Origin: Diploscapter coronatus
Taxonomy: Eukaryota; Nematoda; Chromadorea; Rhabditida; Rhabditidae
NCBI GenBank assembly: GCA_964036155.1
Contig: OZ038422.1
Span: forward strand, 19,243,201-19,307,200
Direction: 5' to 3'
Length of the DNA stretch: 64,000 nucleotides
The notes below the pieces were generated by a model that made no database searches, was not told the DNA's origin, and saw only the letters and a program-made list of their open reading frames with translations. Below, piece after piece: positions 1-12,903 of this stretch (position 1 is its first letter; each line of letters begins with the position of its first letter). Position numbers and translations under genes: made by a program.

Positions 1-2521
1 GCGGACGCGATCTGCGAGAGCTGCTATGCGTACTTCGCCAATTCTGCGAACAGCTCGAAGCAGCGACTGGTCGCCCTCAAATGCATTGGGTTCGTGCTCT
101 CCACGAGGATGCCCACGGAAGAGAATATGGCAAGGAAATTAATTTGAAATTGAAAAATAGCCCCTCCTTATATTGTTTTTCAAGGCTCATTTGTCTAGAA
201 ATTCAGAAGAAATATCGTATTTTTTGCAGAACGTACTGTATCGAGTGATCGCCCCCTATGTGGAGGATCTGAACGCAGATTCGACAAGCGAAGTGTCTGC
301 CTCTCAGGCATCGATGAGCAGCGATATGAGTTCTTCCAAAACTGACAAAAAAGCCTTCCAAATCAGCATTTTCGCGTCTCTCTTCAGCAGTCTCAACAAC
401 AAAAAACTCGGTAGGTTTCACTTCATTTAGTAAAGGAGTTCAAATTACTCGTGTAAAAATCAAGTTTTTTGATGAAAGTAATGATTTAAAAAAAAAAACT
501 AATTCCTGTATTGTCAGATTTGGGCAACTGCGAGCCAGCAACAATGATCATTCTTCGCCATTCCTGGCCTGTGCTCAGGAAAATTATTGACGAATCTGCT
601 GGAACTGGGGGATCGAAACTCGGAGATAAGGTAGCAATTGCATGTTTTGCTCAAGCTTCTTTACTCCTCCAGGTGTGCGATGCCATCAACAGTGCTCTGT
701 GCTCTCTGCCCCAGCCCCTGGTCGGTTCGTTCCTCCCCGATGTCTGCGATCTCCTCGAGTCGGCTCTCTTCACTAATCCTGCCTGTGCTTCCAATCTGGC
801 TAAGAATCTCATTCTGGTAAGCACCTTCGTATAATTTTTCCTGGAAAAACCTCATACAGAGATACAAGATAAACTTTTGAGACATAACAAACGTGCAATT
901 GCAAGATCTCTAAGGTTTGAAAGCGAGTTCTTTTTCAGTCCCGATTCCATATAATCAAACGTAGGCAGGTTTCTAACCAGAATAGAGCATTATAGGGAGA
1001 CGGTTCATACAACGATTTTCGATAAAGATTGATACATTATGGTGTTGGGGGCCCTCAATGAGATATCTCTGAAGATTTTGAGCTTAATGGGTTCGTAGAA
1101 GATTGCGCTTAGAATCTGCCTAGAGTAGCCGATAATATTTTCAGAACCCTCAGATCCATAAATTATAATAACATTTTCTTAATTTCAGACCTGTGGCGGA
1201 GAGAGCAGTTCGACAGCCCCGGCTCTGTGTGAGCCGATTTCGAATTGGCTGGCGACATTCAACAGCAAGCTAGAGCATCCCGCAATGGACGAATGGATGG
1301 GCATTGTCTATTCCGTCTTCCGCAAGGAGTACTCCTGGCTCAGGAAACAGCCTTCCTTCCTCCACACCACCTCCAATGGATTGCAACTCTGTGTCAAGGT
1401 GACAATTTAGATAACTACCGCGAGTCTTTCCACAATTAATCAAAATAACATTCGAACAATCTCTGATCATTTTCAAAATTGCTCATACTCCTACGAATGA
1501 AATGAAAATTTTATGATTCAGCTGCTCTCTTCGTCAAACGAGCCAGTCGTGGTGAAAACAGCAGCCCAAACGATCTGTTCGATAGCGAATCAGTCGAAGA
1601 GCAATGGTGATGAACAGGTCAAGTTGATGCTCGCTGAGTGCGGAGAGCAGGTGGTTGGGGTGAGTTCTTTTCTATTAACTTTGGTATTCATTTAAAATTA
1701 TCATTCGAAAAAAACACACAGCCCAGCAATGCAACAGTCATTGGAGGAAGTTGCTAGCGGAGAGAATCTGGAATTCTTTTTCAATTATTTTCTTCTTTTA
1801 TCAAAACTTTTTGAACGTATTTCGACTATTTTCTGTATTTCGAATCAGACTTGCAAGTTTTTTGAACTGGATTATTCCTTATTCGACGATTTGCCCTAGT
1901 CAGTTTTAATTACTATCCCTCATCGCAAGCTTGAGATGATGACGAATCTTTGCAGTTGTTTTCTTGCAAATCTGTTTAGGACTAAGAGTAAAAAAGTTAT
2001 GAACATTTTTTCAGACATCGTTCACTCGCATCCAGACCCCACTCCTGCGGACGACACTTGAAACTCTCGCAGAGCTGCTCTTCTTCTATACTATCACTTT
2101 TCCCGCTGAAACCAGGTTAATCTTTTATTTTTATCCCTGGAGAACAGACTACAGATCTAGAAAGCGTCAGGAAAAGTTGTAAAATTTAAATTGGGCTAAT
2201 TTTTTGTCTTCTCATAATTTACTGCAATTTCGTTCTTCGAGAATATTTGAAATAGAATAATTGGAGAAATACCACATCTTGTAACATTCCGAAGCCCTTG
2301 TAATTAGTTCGCCATTAATTAACAGCGGTTTTTTTTTTTTTTTTTTAATTTTGTATCTATGTATGTTTTTGCCTTCCAGAGCCGTGATCAAGAATTCGTA
2401 TCCGGAAGCAGCGGAATCTCAAATGGTGCAGGCGATGCTCAAAATGACAGACAATGCGAGGAACTTCAAGCAGATGGTCATTCGAATCAACCAGGCAGCA
2501 CTCAAGGAGCAGAAGGCCTAG
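1..2521 (+). CDS. Importin-13-like karyopherin beta, C-terminal part (5' truncated by window)
   Basis: This is an importin-beta family nuclear transport receptor, probably of the importin-13/transportin-3 type, which carries cargo through nuclear pores with Ran. Exons read 1-129, 230-410, 518-630, 673-816, 1189-1398, 1522-1659, 2015-2115 and 2380-2521, ending in TAG. The translation is a series of HEAT-like helix pairs. Segments such as VCDAINSALCSLPQPLVGSF and LLSSSNEPVVVKTAAQTICS line up in order with the importin-13 C-terminal half as I remember it, and the Lys/Arg-rich tail also fits. The first intron would have to start with GC (ATG|GCAAGG), so that junction is the weakest. The Ran-binding N-terminus lies outside the window. 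Transportin-3 or another HEAT-repeat karyopherin is the alternative. Confidence 0.68.
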
Positions 2522-3525
2522 TGCAATGAGTTCAAGATGGGCAATTACAGGAGTTTTCTGATAAATACAGAACCAAGCAAGATTTTGGTACGAATTGTTC
2601 ATTCAATTTTCTAGGACAGATTTTTTCAACTAAATTTTATGATGCACCTCTGCAAGAAATCTCTGCACCGTTTTCTCGTTTTTCGATGAGACAGTCCAAA
2701 AAGAAAGCTGCACTTCATTAGTATTGTATTTTGAAACTTATAAACTGAGTGATTTGTGTGGGTTTCGTTTGTTGTGGGTATTCTTACTTCTCTATTCCCT
2801 ATCCCCTCATTTCTCATCAACTCTTTCGCCATTTCCTCTAAGCATCTCGGGGCTTTGTGTGTTTGTGTCACACTTTCATGATTAAATATCCTGTTTCTTA
2901 TCGTCCATTTGCAATCATTTTCTTCGTTTTCTAGTTCTAGAAATTTGCATATATTATCTGAATTCCCTTTTTCAACTGCAATTATTTGCATCATAACGGG
3001 TGCTTCTTTCTGAATTGAGAATAGACATTGCATTCGGAGCATTCATTTTCCTTACTGTATGATTGATTAAAAAAAATGAATGTTTATCGAATGTTAGACC
3101 TAGGTGCTTTTGTCATTGTTGTGGATGTATCTAATCTCTAGTCTAATCTCGGTAGCTCTTTGATTTGTTTATTCTTAGGAAATCCCGTTTTAAGTAATAT
3201 CATTTACCCTTCTCCATTCATTCATTTTCAGCCTTATTTTGAAATTTGGCAGCTCAATTTGTTGATTATTTGCAGTGCAAAATTGCGGAGGATGGAGGTT
3301 GCAAATTATCCTAAAATGGACGTAATCCCTCAGTTGCGCAACCTATCTGAACCTGCATTGATTGGTTGGGGAGTGAATTGAATCATTGAACTTCGCAATA
3401 AAGTCTGGTTATTTTATCGAGGAAGATATTCTTTGAAGAATCATAAATTATGTTGTAAACAGTGAAATATCTATTGATAATAATTATTCTGATGGCGATT
3501 TTTGCCTGAACCCTACTTTAGGAGA
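2522..3525 (+). other. 3' UTR of the importin-like gene and gap to the helicase gene
   Basis: No convincing coding sequence is visible here. An AATAAA at 3397-3402 is a plausible polyadenylation signal for the upstream gene, which would give a 3' UTR of about 0.9 kb. The acceptor TTTAG at 3517-3521 lies four bases before the helicase ATG. The roughly 100-base spacing from polyadenylation signal to acceptor would fit an operon with trans-splicing, but this is inferred. Confidence 0.45.
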
Positions 3526-6500
3526 ATGGGCGGTAAGAAGCGGAAAGTGTCAACTTCAATAGACGATCAACCGGATGCAGACTCATATGCAACTGCTGAA
3601 TTCGACGGCTCCAATGCGCTCGTTTTGCCAGGTAAAATCAAAGAAAAAAGCGTTAGGCACGTAAGAGTTGTAAGATTTTGATATACTGAATAAAAATGCA
3701 AAAGAAATGAATGGATTTTGAAATGTCCAATTAATTTAGTTATCACATCATTTATAAAAGTGATGATAGGAAAGATTTTATCGGGAGGAATGATCGAGTC
3801 TAATCGCAAAGAGAAATGCTCATAATTTTAGGAAAGCGTAAGAAATCGGATCCAAACGAGAAGTCGAAAAAGCCGAAGGACCCAACTGGAGGCAAGAAGA
3901 AGAGGAACTATGCAAAGGAGAAGGCGAAAGAGAGGATAACGAAGAAGATGAAGAGGCAGTTGGCTGCTGTGCAGAGGAGAAAGCAGGTCAAAGTGCAGGT
4001 AGGTTGAACGATGGTTGAACTTGAAGAAAAGAATGTTCAGCAAGAAGACATCTTCAAAAGTCTGGCTGAATATCAACTGGACGACAAGAAAATGCAGCAG
4101 TTGACTTCTGTTTCCAGGCTGCAGAAGGAACACAAAATGTGAGTGAACATTTTGAATAAGGAGTTAGAAATTCTGGAATGCCAAAATTAGCATTCGAATC
4201 ATGCGTTCGGAATTTCCGGCCATTTTTTTCGACCGCATCGGATTTTAGAGTGAAAGAGTGTAGGCAAAGGGGAGAAATAAGAAAAAGAGCTGGTGCCTAA
4301 TACAGGGGGCCGAGTTACCACATAAGAATAGCTTCACCTTTTGATTTACTCATGAAGATCACTCGACTTTCAGAACCGACGAAGAACCTGCCAAACAAGG
4401 CAAATTGAAGACATTCTCTGGAGGATTGCAGGAAGGAGTGAATAAAAGGAAACAGGAGAATTACTACTCAACTGATGAAGAGTCGACCAGTGAAGAGGAG
4501 GAAGGAGAGGAAAATGATGACGATGTGCAGATTGTGAAGGAGGAAGTACGGGAGAAAGCTGTTGAAGTGGAGAAACAACCTGAGAAAGAAAAGGTATTCT
4601 GACAGACTTTTTTTTTAAAGAAATGATGCAGTTATTTTTGCAGATCAAAGAACCTGAACCAGAAACAAGCAAAACGAAGCAAAATATGGAAAAATCGCCT
4701 TCGAAGGTATGCCTATCACGATTTCTCGAAATTCGATGAGTAAAAATCCAGATTCCGCGAAAGTCGATCGACGATGATGAAGTGAAGACTGAACTAGCCG
4801 ATGAGCACCCTTCCGTTTCCTGCCCGAAGAGACAGACGATTCTCGTCGCCAGGACCGAGGAAATACAGAAGAAGAGATCGCAGCTGCCTATTTTCTCTGA
4901 GGAGATGAACATCGTCGAGGCTATCAATGATAATTTGGTAACATTTGTTGAGCCATCACGACAATGAATAGAAATTGAGAAAGATTTGTTTTCCTTTTGG
5001 AATTCCTTAGCTCTGAGAAATTTAAAATTTTCTTTTCGAACCTAAAATTGAGTATGCTTCCCTGATTGTAGTTCAGCATTTTTAGAAATAGTGCGAATAA
5101 TGTTGTGAATGTCTTCAGGTGACAATCGTCTGTGGAGAGACTGGCTCCGGCAAGACCACTCAGATTCCCCAGTTCCTGTACGAAGCCGGCTATGCTTCTG
5201 ATGGGCAAATTATCGGGATCACGGAGCCGCGCAGAGTGGCTGCAGTTTCGATGGCAGAACGGGTCGGCGAGGAACTTCATCAACCCAACATCGTGTCATA
5301 TCAGGTTGGACAAATTCTCGAATGGGAATAAAATTTCACTTCTCTGATATAGCTTTATAGAAATTTAGAAGTTCAAATAAATTTATGTGATGAAATCATT
5401 AACGAATGAGGTAAAGTAAATAGTTTGAAAAAAAAAACTAAGTTTGAATTTATCTTCCTATTAGAATCTATCGGGTCATTCAAATATTCAAATCTAATAA
5501 GGGAAGTGCACAGATCGGAACTCAATGATCTTGATGAAATTTACTAAACAGGATTTTTTAATGACAGGGATTACGATGATAAAGTCAAAAGGTGCAAAAT
5601 AGAAACCTGGAATTAGTGAATTTTAGTTGTCTTTTACTCGTATTTTTCGTGAGAAATGAGCAAAGTCACAAACATAAGTGAGGAATCGAAATTTTTTTAG
5701 CAACTTCCTTCTTCCAGGTCTCTATTTAACAGATTTTAACTTCACCATCATGATCCCCCGTCGTCGAAAACCCCTGTTTGGTAAATTTCATCAAGATCGG
5801 TGAGTTCCGATCTGTGCACTTCCCTTGCGTAACTATAGTTTTCTTTTTTGACTGGATAAACTTATTGTCATACCTCAGATTCGTTACGAAGGCAATCGAT
5901 CGGAGAAGACGAAGATCCTGTTCATGACTGATGGAGTGCTGCTCAAGGAGCTCGAGACTGACATGATGCTTAACAAGTATTCTTTTACACTTACTTCATC
6001 ATTCATGATATTTCGTTTTTTTAGATACTCAGCAATAATAATCGACGAGGCGCACGAGCGTTCGATGTACAGCGACGTGCTGCTGGGGATGCTGTCGCGA
6101 ATCGTGCCCCTCAGGCAGAAGTCTGCGAAGCCGCTCAGACTCGTCGTCATGTCTGCCACTCTCAGACTCGATGATTTCACGCATCCGAGGTGAGCAACTT
6201 TGTTCACTACAAATTAGTTTCGATAGGCTTGCGATGAATAAAAACACTGTCACTACTATCTCATATCGATTAACAAACGGTCCGGATAAAACCACACAGA
6301 TATGAAAGGCGAGAAAAAGTTTCAAAATTGATTACCCGTAATCTTAAGCGGCGATTTTTTAATCCTTTATTTTTTGGTAAGTTTCCACCAGCTTCAAGCT
6401 ATGGCGTATATTGTAATTTTGACTCCCTACAAGAAAGGTGCGAAGATTAACGACGTTTTTTTTTCGGTTGTCAATGAACATGATATTGATGCAATATCTT

Positions 6501-9500
6501 ACGAAGATCAATTACAAATCTATTTTGCCATTTTATGCATTCTTTCACTCTTTTTATTCTAGCTAATCAGTACGCAATTTCATTTTTTTTCATTCGAAAG
6601 AAAAAGCTATAACTGTTTACTTTTTCAATTATTAATACGAAATGAGGCTACTTCTCAGAATGAATATTTCAGATTGTTCCTGACTCCCCCGAAAGTGCTC
6701 AAAGTGGATGCTCGCCAATTTCCCGTCACTGTTCATTTCGAACGGCACACTCCAACCGACTACATGGCTGCCGCTTTCAGAAAAGTAGCAATATTCTTGT
6801 GTATTGAAATGAAACTTACATTCGGTTATATTCAGGATTCACAAATCATATTGTAAGAATTAGACGAACGGGGAAGTCTCATCGCGCGAAAAATAGAAAA
6901 GAAATAAAAACTGCGTATTATTTTCCCCATGAAGCACTCTTTCCCTTCTTTTCGCATTAACATTAAGGAGAGAGAGAGAGAGACTACCTTTTATTTTCCC
7001 TCAACAATAAGAAACGTATTGAGAGTGATAAATGGAACACTTTTTAATAATTATTTTCTTTGTTCGAATCTTCTAAAAGATCTTTTTCCCAGGTGTGCAG
7101 CATCCATGAAAAACTGCCGAAAGGCGCGATTTTGGTATTCGTCACTGGACAGAGGGAAGTACAGCAGCTCGTCAGCAAGTTGACGAGGAGATATGAGGTG
7201 ATAAAATTCATTTGAAATAAATTTTCATTGGTTGATTTTTAGATGAAATTCGAAGAGACGAAATCGGGTGAAAAGTTGATTGTTGGAGGGAAGAAATGGA
7301 AGCAGAAGAAGAAGGAAGAGACTAAGGACTTCACTCTGGAAAAATTCAAAGATGAGGTAAAGATTCGTACTAGTTTAATTTTTCTATGAACTCCTATTTC
7401 TCAGATCGAAAGGGAAGAGATGAAAATCGATGGGAAGGATTTGGACGAGAAAGGCCTTGTGGAGGATATGTGGTCTGACTGCGGAGAGGATGAAGAAGAA
7501 CAGGATCTGGAAGGTTGCATTTTGATTTTGTTTCTAATTTTACTCTATATCTTCAGAAAATCTAAGCGTATCTTCCCTCGGACCCCCTCCTTCTGGCTGC
7601 GAACCGCTCTATTGCCTTCCCCTCTACTCTCTCCTGTCCACTGAGAAGCAGAAACGTGTCTTCGAGAAGCCGCCGGAAGGAGTCAGGTTAGACTATTTAC
7701 AGTAACTTTGTTAAAAAAATTGTATGAACTGTTCTCTTTTTTGCAATAAGTTCTTTAATTTTAGACTCTGTGTGGTGTCGACGAATGTAGCAGAGACTTC
7801 TCTGACAATCCCTGGAGTCAAATATGTGATTGATTGCGGATTCGAGAAACGGAGGTGAGCCTCAAAAATATCAATAATTTTCATTAAATTTATTGCAGAC
7901 TGTACGATCCAATAACGGGTGTCTCTAAATTCGCCATTTGCCGAACGAGTCAGGCTTCTGCAGACCAGAGGGCTGGCAGGGCCGGCAGAGTCTCGGCTGG
8001 ACATGCCTACAGGTTGCAAATCATTATTTCTTGAAGATATGATTCCGTGATCATTATTTCTAAAAGTGAATCTCAGCGTGCTCAAATTGCGGATCCGTGT
8101 GGGTGTAACATGCTGATCCGCAATGCAAAATTGGTTTGCGGGTCGATGTAAGTGGATGCGGATCCATACGAATTGGTAAATTCGGAAATTGCCAATCCGC
8201 GTGGATCCATATCGATTCGTTTGCATCCGCAAAAACTGCGAACTCGCGCGGATTCATATGAATTAACATAAATTACGCTGAGATGGCAATCCTACCATTG
8301 CGAATGCCTTCTGTATTTTCAACGGTTGAACAATGTTAACGAGTGTATCTGTCATCGGCTCTTCTTTATTCCTCTGCTTTTCTTACACTCCCTATTCTTT
8401 GACAGTTAGGGCCAATGATGATAATCAGCCGATGGCAAATAATTCGAGAAGGAGGCATGAAAAATGAGTATTAAATGTATCAACAATTTACTCACTATCA
8501 AAAATGAATAACTCTTTCGTTCAGGTTATTTTCCTCTGCGGTTTTTCAAGATCTGCCAAAATTCGCCGAGCCGGAAATCGTTACGAAGCCTGTCGATCAA
8601 CTCGTCCTCAATCTCAAAGCCATCAACATTGTCAAGGTCCACAAGCTACTAAGAAAATTTCACTTACAAATGTTATAGGTCGTTAATTTCCCATTCCCCA
8701 CTCCACCCTCAGCAGAATCTATTGAAAAGGCTGAAGAAAGACTGCTCAAACTAGGTGCGTTGGAGAGAACGACCAAAAATGGAAAGGTAACTGCTTATAT
8801 TTCGATAATTTAAGAACTATTCCGTATTTCAGACCGAGGCTCGCATCAATTCCCTCGGCCGAAGTCTGTCAGCCTTCCCCTTAGCACCCGAATATGCAAA
8901 GATGCTCGTTATGGCCAACCAGCACGGACTCCTGCCCTACGTCATTCTCCTCATCGCTGCACTCTCTGGTTAGACATTTTTCATGTAAAATAGAAGACGC
9001 CAATTTAGAAAAGAAAGAAACTTTATTTGTTTTCAATCCTAGATAGTAAATCCGGCCTTTGTTTAATTCATCCATTTATTCATTTGTAAAATTCGTAATT
9101 TCTAAAGACCGCCAAGCTTTAGGTATGAGGTAAGGAATGGAATTTGATAGAGCATATTTATCCCATGAAACCAACTCATAGAGTAGGTTGTTTATATTGT
9201 TCAACCTATTGCCTCTACCTTAACCTAACTTAATTGCAAGAAGTTAGTGGTCTTTAGAGAAGATGAATTTTACAAAATGATGAAGGGACGAATCAAACAA
9301 GAAAACAGTGAAGTCAATGACAAAATTTGCCATTTTCTTTATTCAAAGGCCACTAAGAAGCAAAGTTTTACTTACTCCATACGTTATTCTGTATTTTCAG
9401 TCCGTGAACCTCTGATTCCTGTTTCATCAATTCGAGGAGAAACGAGCGAAGAGACGAAGGCAAAGATGACGTCTCTGCTGGTGCAGAGGAAGCAGTGGTG

Positions 9501-12481
9501 CGGGAAGGGAGTTAGCAGGAGACTAGGCGATGTGAAGGTCCTCATGCAGGCTCTGCACAATTGCGATAGGCAAAATGTAAGGAATAAACGATAAGATAAT
9601 TTTGCATGAAGACCATTCAGAACTCGCAAAAGGCCTGTGAAACGAATTTCACCCGGCCGACTGCAGCGAAAGAAGCGAGACGACTGAGACAGCAATTGAC
9701 GAATCTGGTGAATGGACTCTGCAAGCCGAGTCAGCAGGTCCTTCTCGATCCTCAAATGGACGAACCCACTGACTCACAGAGCAATCTCATCCGGTACATT
9801 TATTATCATCTTGTATTTCATTCCGTAATTTATGGATAGGGTCTCCAAGTAGGTATATGGCGATTTGATTTCGATACCGAAATTTTGTTGAGATTTATAT
9901 CACTATCTTCCAAAGTTAAATCAGCTTTATCCATGATTCAAAGTGACTACATTGTTCAGGCAAATCCTAGTCGCCTGTCTCTGCAACCGTATCGCGAAGA
10001 GAGTCAATCCATCTAGCTGCACCGAGGAAGTCCCGAAAGGGGCTTATCATTGCCAGCATTTGGAGGTTAGATAATTTCACCATTGACCTAAAAATACCGT
10101 GTGGAAAAGCTAAAAACAGATCGGGACATTTTTGAGCTTCTGAATTTGATCAAATAGTTTATTTTTTAGTGATTCCTTTCCATACAATTCAAAAATTCAG
10201 GACTATACATTCATCGACCCAAGTTCGGTGCTCTTCACAGAGGAACCAGAATACGTTCTTTATCAGGAAATTGTCGAGGTATGGCATTTTGAATAATGCT
10301 CATAAAATGTTACTTTCCAGCAAAATGGAAAACAGCAAATGCGGACGATTTGTGCAGTGGACGTAGAGTGGCTGCCTCGACTGGCCGAGTCATTATGCAG
10401 TTTTTCTGAACCGCATCAGGACGATCAGCCTGAGTAAGTGTTGTAAACATATTTTAGGCTTATTCAGGAGCTAAAATAGGGCAGAATGTATCTTTTCACA
10501 CTATTTTATTTTTTTTGTTTCTTAGCATCTTTCTAAGTATAGATTTCGCGACTTTCGGTGATTTGAATTATTTGTGTCTTCGCTGCCCATAAATTACTCA
10601 ACTCATGTTATAGCTAATTTTGCGACCACTATTTCCTAATAAATTATCATAAGGATTTCTCGAAAAATCCAAGAAGGTTCTCGAAATTTATGAGTAGCGA
10701 AGTCGCGAGTATTAAAGTTAGGAACCGCAAATGGTCTTGCACTGTTTACAATTTTCGAAAATTTTCTACTCTAAATAATCAATACGATGTAACTAAGACA
10801 TTGGTGTAAAAGGATAAAATAAAATAATTTTTAATCAAAAGATACCACCAAAATCAACCAGGAAAATGAACACGATTTAGTGGTATAGAAATTCCGCGAA
10901 TGTCTACGGGCGCACACTTCCTGTTAAGATTTTCTGATGAACAGCCATTTCTATGGGTGGTTCATCGATTCTGATAGTGATTTTTCGTAAACACCCACTT
11001 TGAAGGGGATTTGCTTCCTATTTTTGGCGTTTTCAATGATCTTTTTTTTAAAATAAAAGCGAAACATGCCAGGGGGCGGAAGTTTGCGGTCCCTAATTAA
11101 AGTTGCCCTACTCGACCATTTCAAACCTCCTAGTTTTTGGCTCTTTTTTCAGATACGACGCTCAAAGAGACGAGATCGTTCGTCCAGTTGACTGCTGGTT
11201 TGGCACGAGGAAGTGGCAGCTGGAGAGAGTCAAACGGCCTCTGCCCCACGACATCCAACTATATCGATACTTCGCCATGTTCCTGCTCGACGGAGAGGTA
11301 TGCATGTTATCTCAAGGCTTCGCCGATAAATCGAGTCTCGAAGAGTATAACTTTGATAGGGATTATTCAAGAGACGGAAGGGGGTTGTAGATAGAGGAAT
11401 ATGAGAGTTCGTTATTTCACGAAGCATTTGCAAATCTTATAGCCTTTCTGAAGGTACGAAACTTCGTCTTTTTCAATATGGAAATAAAAATCACAGGTAT
11501 TCAAACAACTGGCCGAATTCACTCCGAAACTGCTAGCCCCTCCCACTACAATGATTCGGTCATGGGCCAAGTTGCAGAAGAGAACTGAGGCACTGCTCAA
11601 CAAATTGATTGACAAACAGGTAGCACTTTACATATGGAATTATTTCCAGGGATGTACGGAATATTCCGTTCCGCATTTCGTGTTCCAAAAATTTTGGGCT
11701 TCTATTCCGTATTTCGAAAATCTATCAAGTCATTCCATGCATTCCTTATTATGTTATTACAAGAAATAGGTACTCTTTCTTCTTGTATATTGGCAATTAA
11801 AAGTAGTACCATAAAAGTTTGACGAATACGCATATTTTGAGGCAGTTTATAAAGCAATAGCTTAAATAGGGACTTAGTAATAAAATGCTGGGTATCAAAC
11901 TTTTCAGCTAAGAAAACTCATATGATGATAATTTTATATTTTTTCGGTACTTTTTATCAATTGCCTGTATATCTTATGAGAATAGCCACGAATGCTAGAA
12001 ATTGGAAGAAACTTAGATTGACATTCAACCATAAATTAAATTACTATGGAGTGTGAGAAGATGGATATTGCAGGCTCTTTACAATTCCTCTCTCCTAGGC
12101 TCAACCCCTAAAAATAGTAAGCATGTTGAAGAGACGGAAGAGGAGAGATAATAAAGAAAAGGGAAAGGAAATAGCGAGAAGGAGAGGCATGCGCTCGTAC
12201 AAAAGCGAATAGTCCCAAAGGGGGTATGCAGTATCTACCTCTTCACACACTCCATAATACGTTGTGTACTATTCAAATTATTCAATAATTTATCATTGTT
12301 TTCTCTGCAGATTCACACTCGATCAGAACTGAAGGCAGCATTTGTGGAAGACGAGAATTTCCTGCTGGAGGAGTATTTCCTGTGGCTGCCCGAGTCTCTC
12401 CACGGCAGAGCCACGCTCATTTGGCCGCCTCTCGAAGAGCACGAAAAACCCAGGAAACTGGGCAGAAACAAAAAATTCTAG
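3526..12481 (+). CDS. DHX37: DEAH-box RNA helicase DHX37/Dhr1 (ribosome biogenesis)
   Basis: Nucleolar ATP-dependent RNA helicase; the family releases U3 snoRNA from pre-ribosomes during small-subunit assembly. Twenty-eight exons: 3526-3631, 3832-3998, 4041-4138, 4374-4593, 4644-4706, 4752-4937, 5119-5304, 5879-5976, 6025-6189, 6673-6784, 7093-7197, 7243-7356, 7405-7513, 7557-7686, 7765-7854, 7899-8012, 8525-8636, 8679-8786, 8833-8968, 9401-9576, 9621-9793, 9960-10065, 10201-10278, 10321-10433, 11153-11297, 11391-11453, 11497-11619, 12311-12481. They total 3567 nt, or 1188 aa, close to the human protein. The lysine-rich N-terminus (about residues 35-110) looks like a nucleolar signal. Motifs: [10 protein letters not shown] (286-295), DEAH (382-385), SAT (418-420), STNVAETS (625-632), QRAGRAGR (673-680). 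An acidic Lys/Glu insert (about 510-575) splits the second RecA domain, as in DHX37. The HA2/OB region follows and the C-terminus ends in a basic tail. Confidence 0.95.
5499..5826. mobile_element. Foldback MITE-like element in a DHX37 intron
   Basis: The two ends are imperfect inverted copies. GGGAAGTGCACAGATCGGAA at 5501 returns as its complement ending near 5825. Similarity continues inward for about 100 bases through the TTGATGAAATTTAC segment. It contains no coding capacity and lies wholly within the intron 5305-5878. I did not see a clear target-site duplication. Confidence 0.75.
6967..6981. repeat. (GA)n microsatellite
   Basis: A short perfect GA run lies in the DHX37 intron between 6785 and 7092. 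Confidence 0.8.
8070..8282. repeat. GGATCC-rich repeat bounded by short inverted ends
   Basis: ATCTCAGCGT at 8070 and its complement ending at 8283 bracket about 210 bases inside DHX37 intron 8013-8524. The interior repeats a degenerate unit around GCGGATCCATACGAATT four or five times. This suggests a small tandem or foldback element. It contains no gene. Confidence 0.5.
12045..12257. mobile_element. Foldback element in the last DHX37 intron
   Basis: TATGGAGTGTGAGAAGATGG at 12045 is repeated inverted at about 12230-12257 (CTACCTCTTCACACACTCCATAA). The arms are about 30 bases and the whole about 210. It lies within intron 11620-12310 and is non-coding. Confidence 0.6.
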
Positions 12482-12903
12482 ACAACTGTTATTTTGTTTC
12501 GTATTGTTGTTGTTGTTGGTTTTTTCCTCGTTATCATTGTTACGTTTTTTTTGTTGAATTATTATTAACTAAATAAGATTTTTATTTTAGAAATGGAAAT
12601 CGCAAGATCTATGAGAATAAGAATGATGAACTCCTGACAAAGCGAGTTTAGGTTAATGAAAACAGTTCATGTTTACTCTTCACCTTTTATGCTATCGTTG
12701 AAATTTTAAAAAAGCAATTGACAAAATGATATATAAAGTTAGAAAGGACTAATCGTAGATTTGATAATTGATAAGTTTTGAAGAAAAAAATCAGAATTTC
12801 TCACTTTTTGAGTTTATTTAATGAAGTCATGACAATAAGGAGTGTCGTGATGCACTTTGGTAGAATCGAATGACTGACTCAATCAGAACGAGCGCTGCTG
12901 CTG
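12482..12903. other. Convergent 3' UTR space between DHX37 and the borealin-like gene
   Basis: This is a 422-base tail-to-tail gap. A minus-strand AATAAA (plus 12813-12818) is suitably placed for the borealin-like gene. On the plus strand AAATAAGATTTTTATTTT near 12570 may serve DHX37. I see no gene here. Confidence 0.5.

Noticed and set aside
4370..4927. Minus-strand open frame of 185 codons
   Set aside because: It is antisense to DHX37 exons 4374-4937, whose acidic and basic codons leave the opposite strand open.
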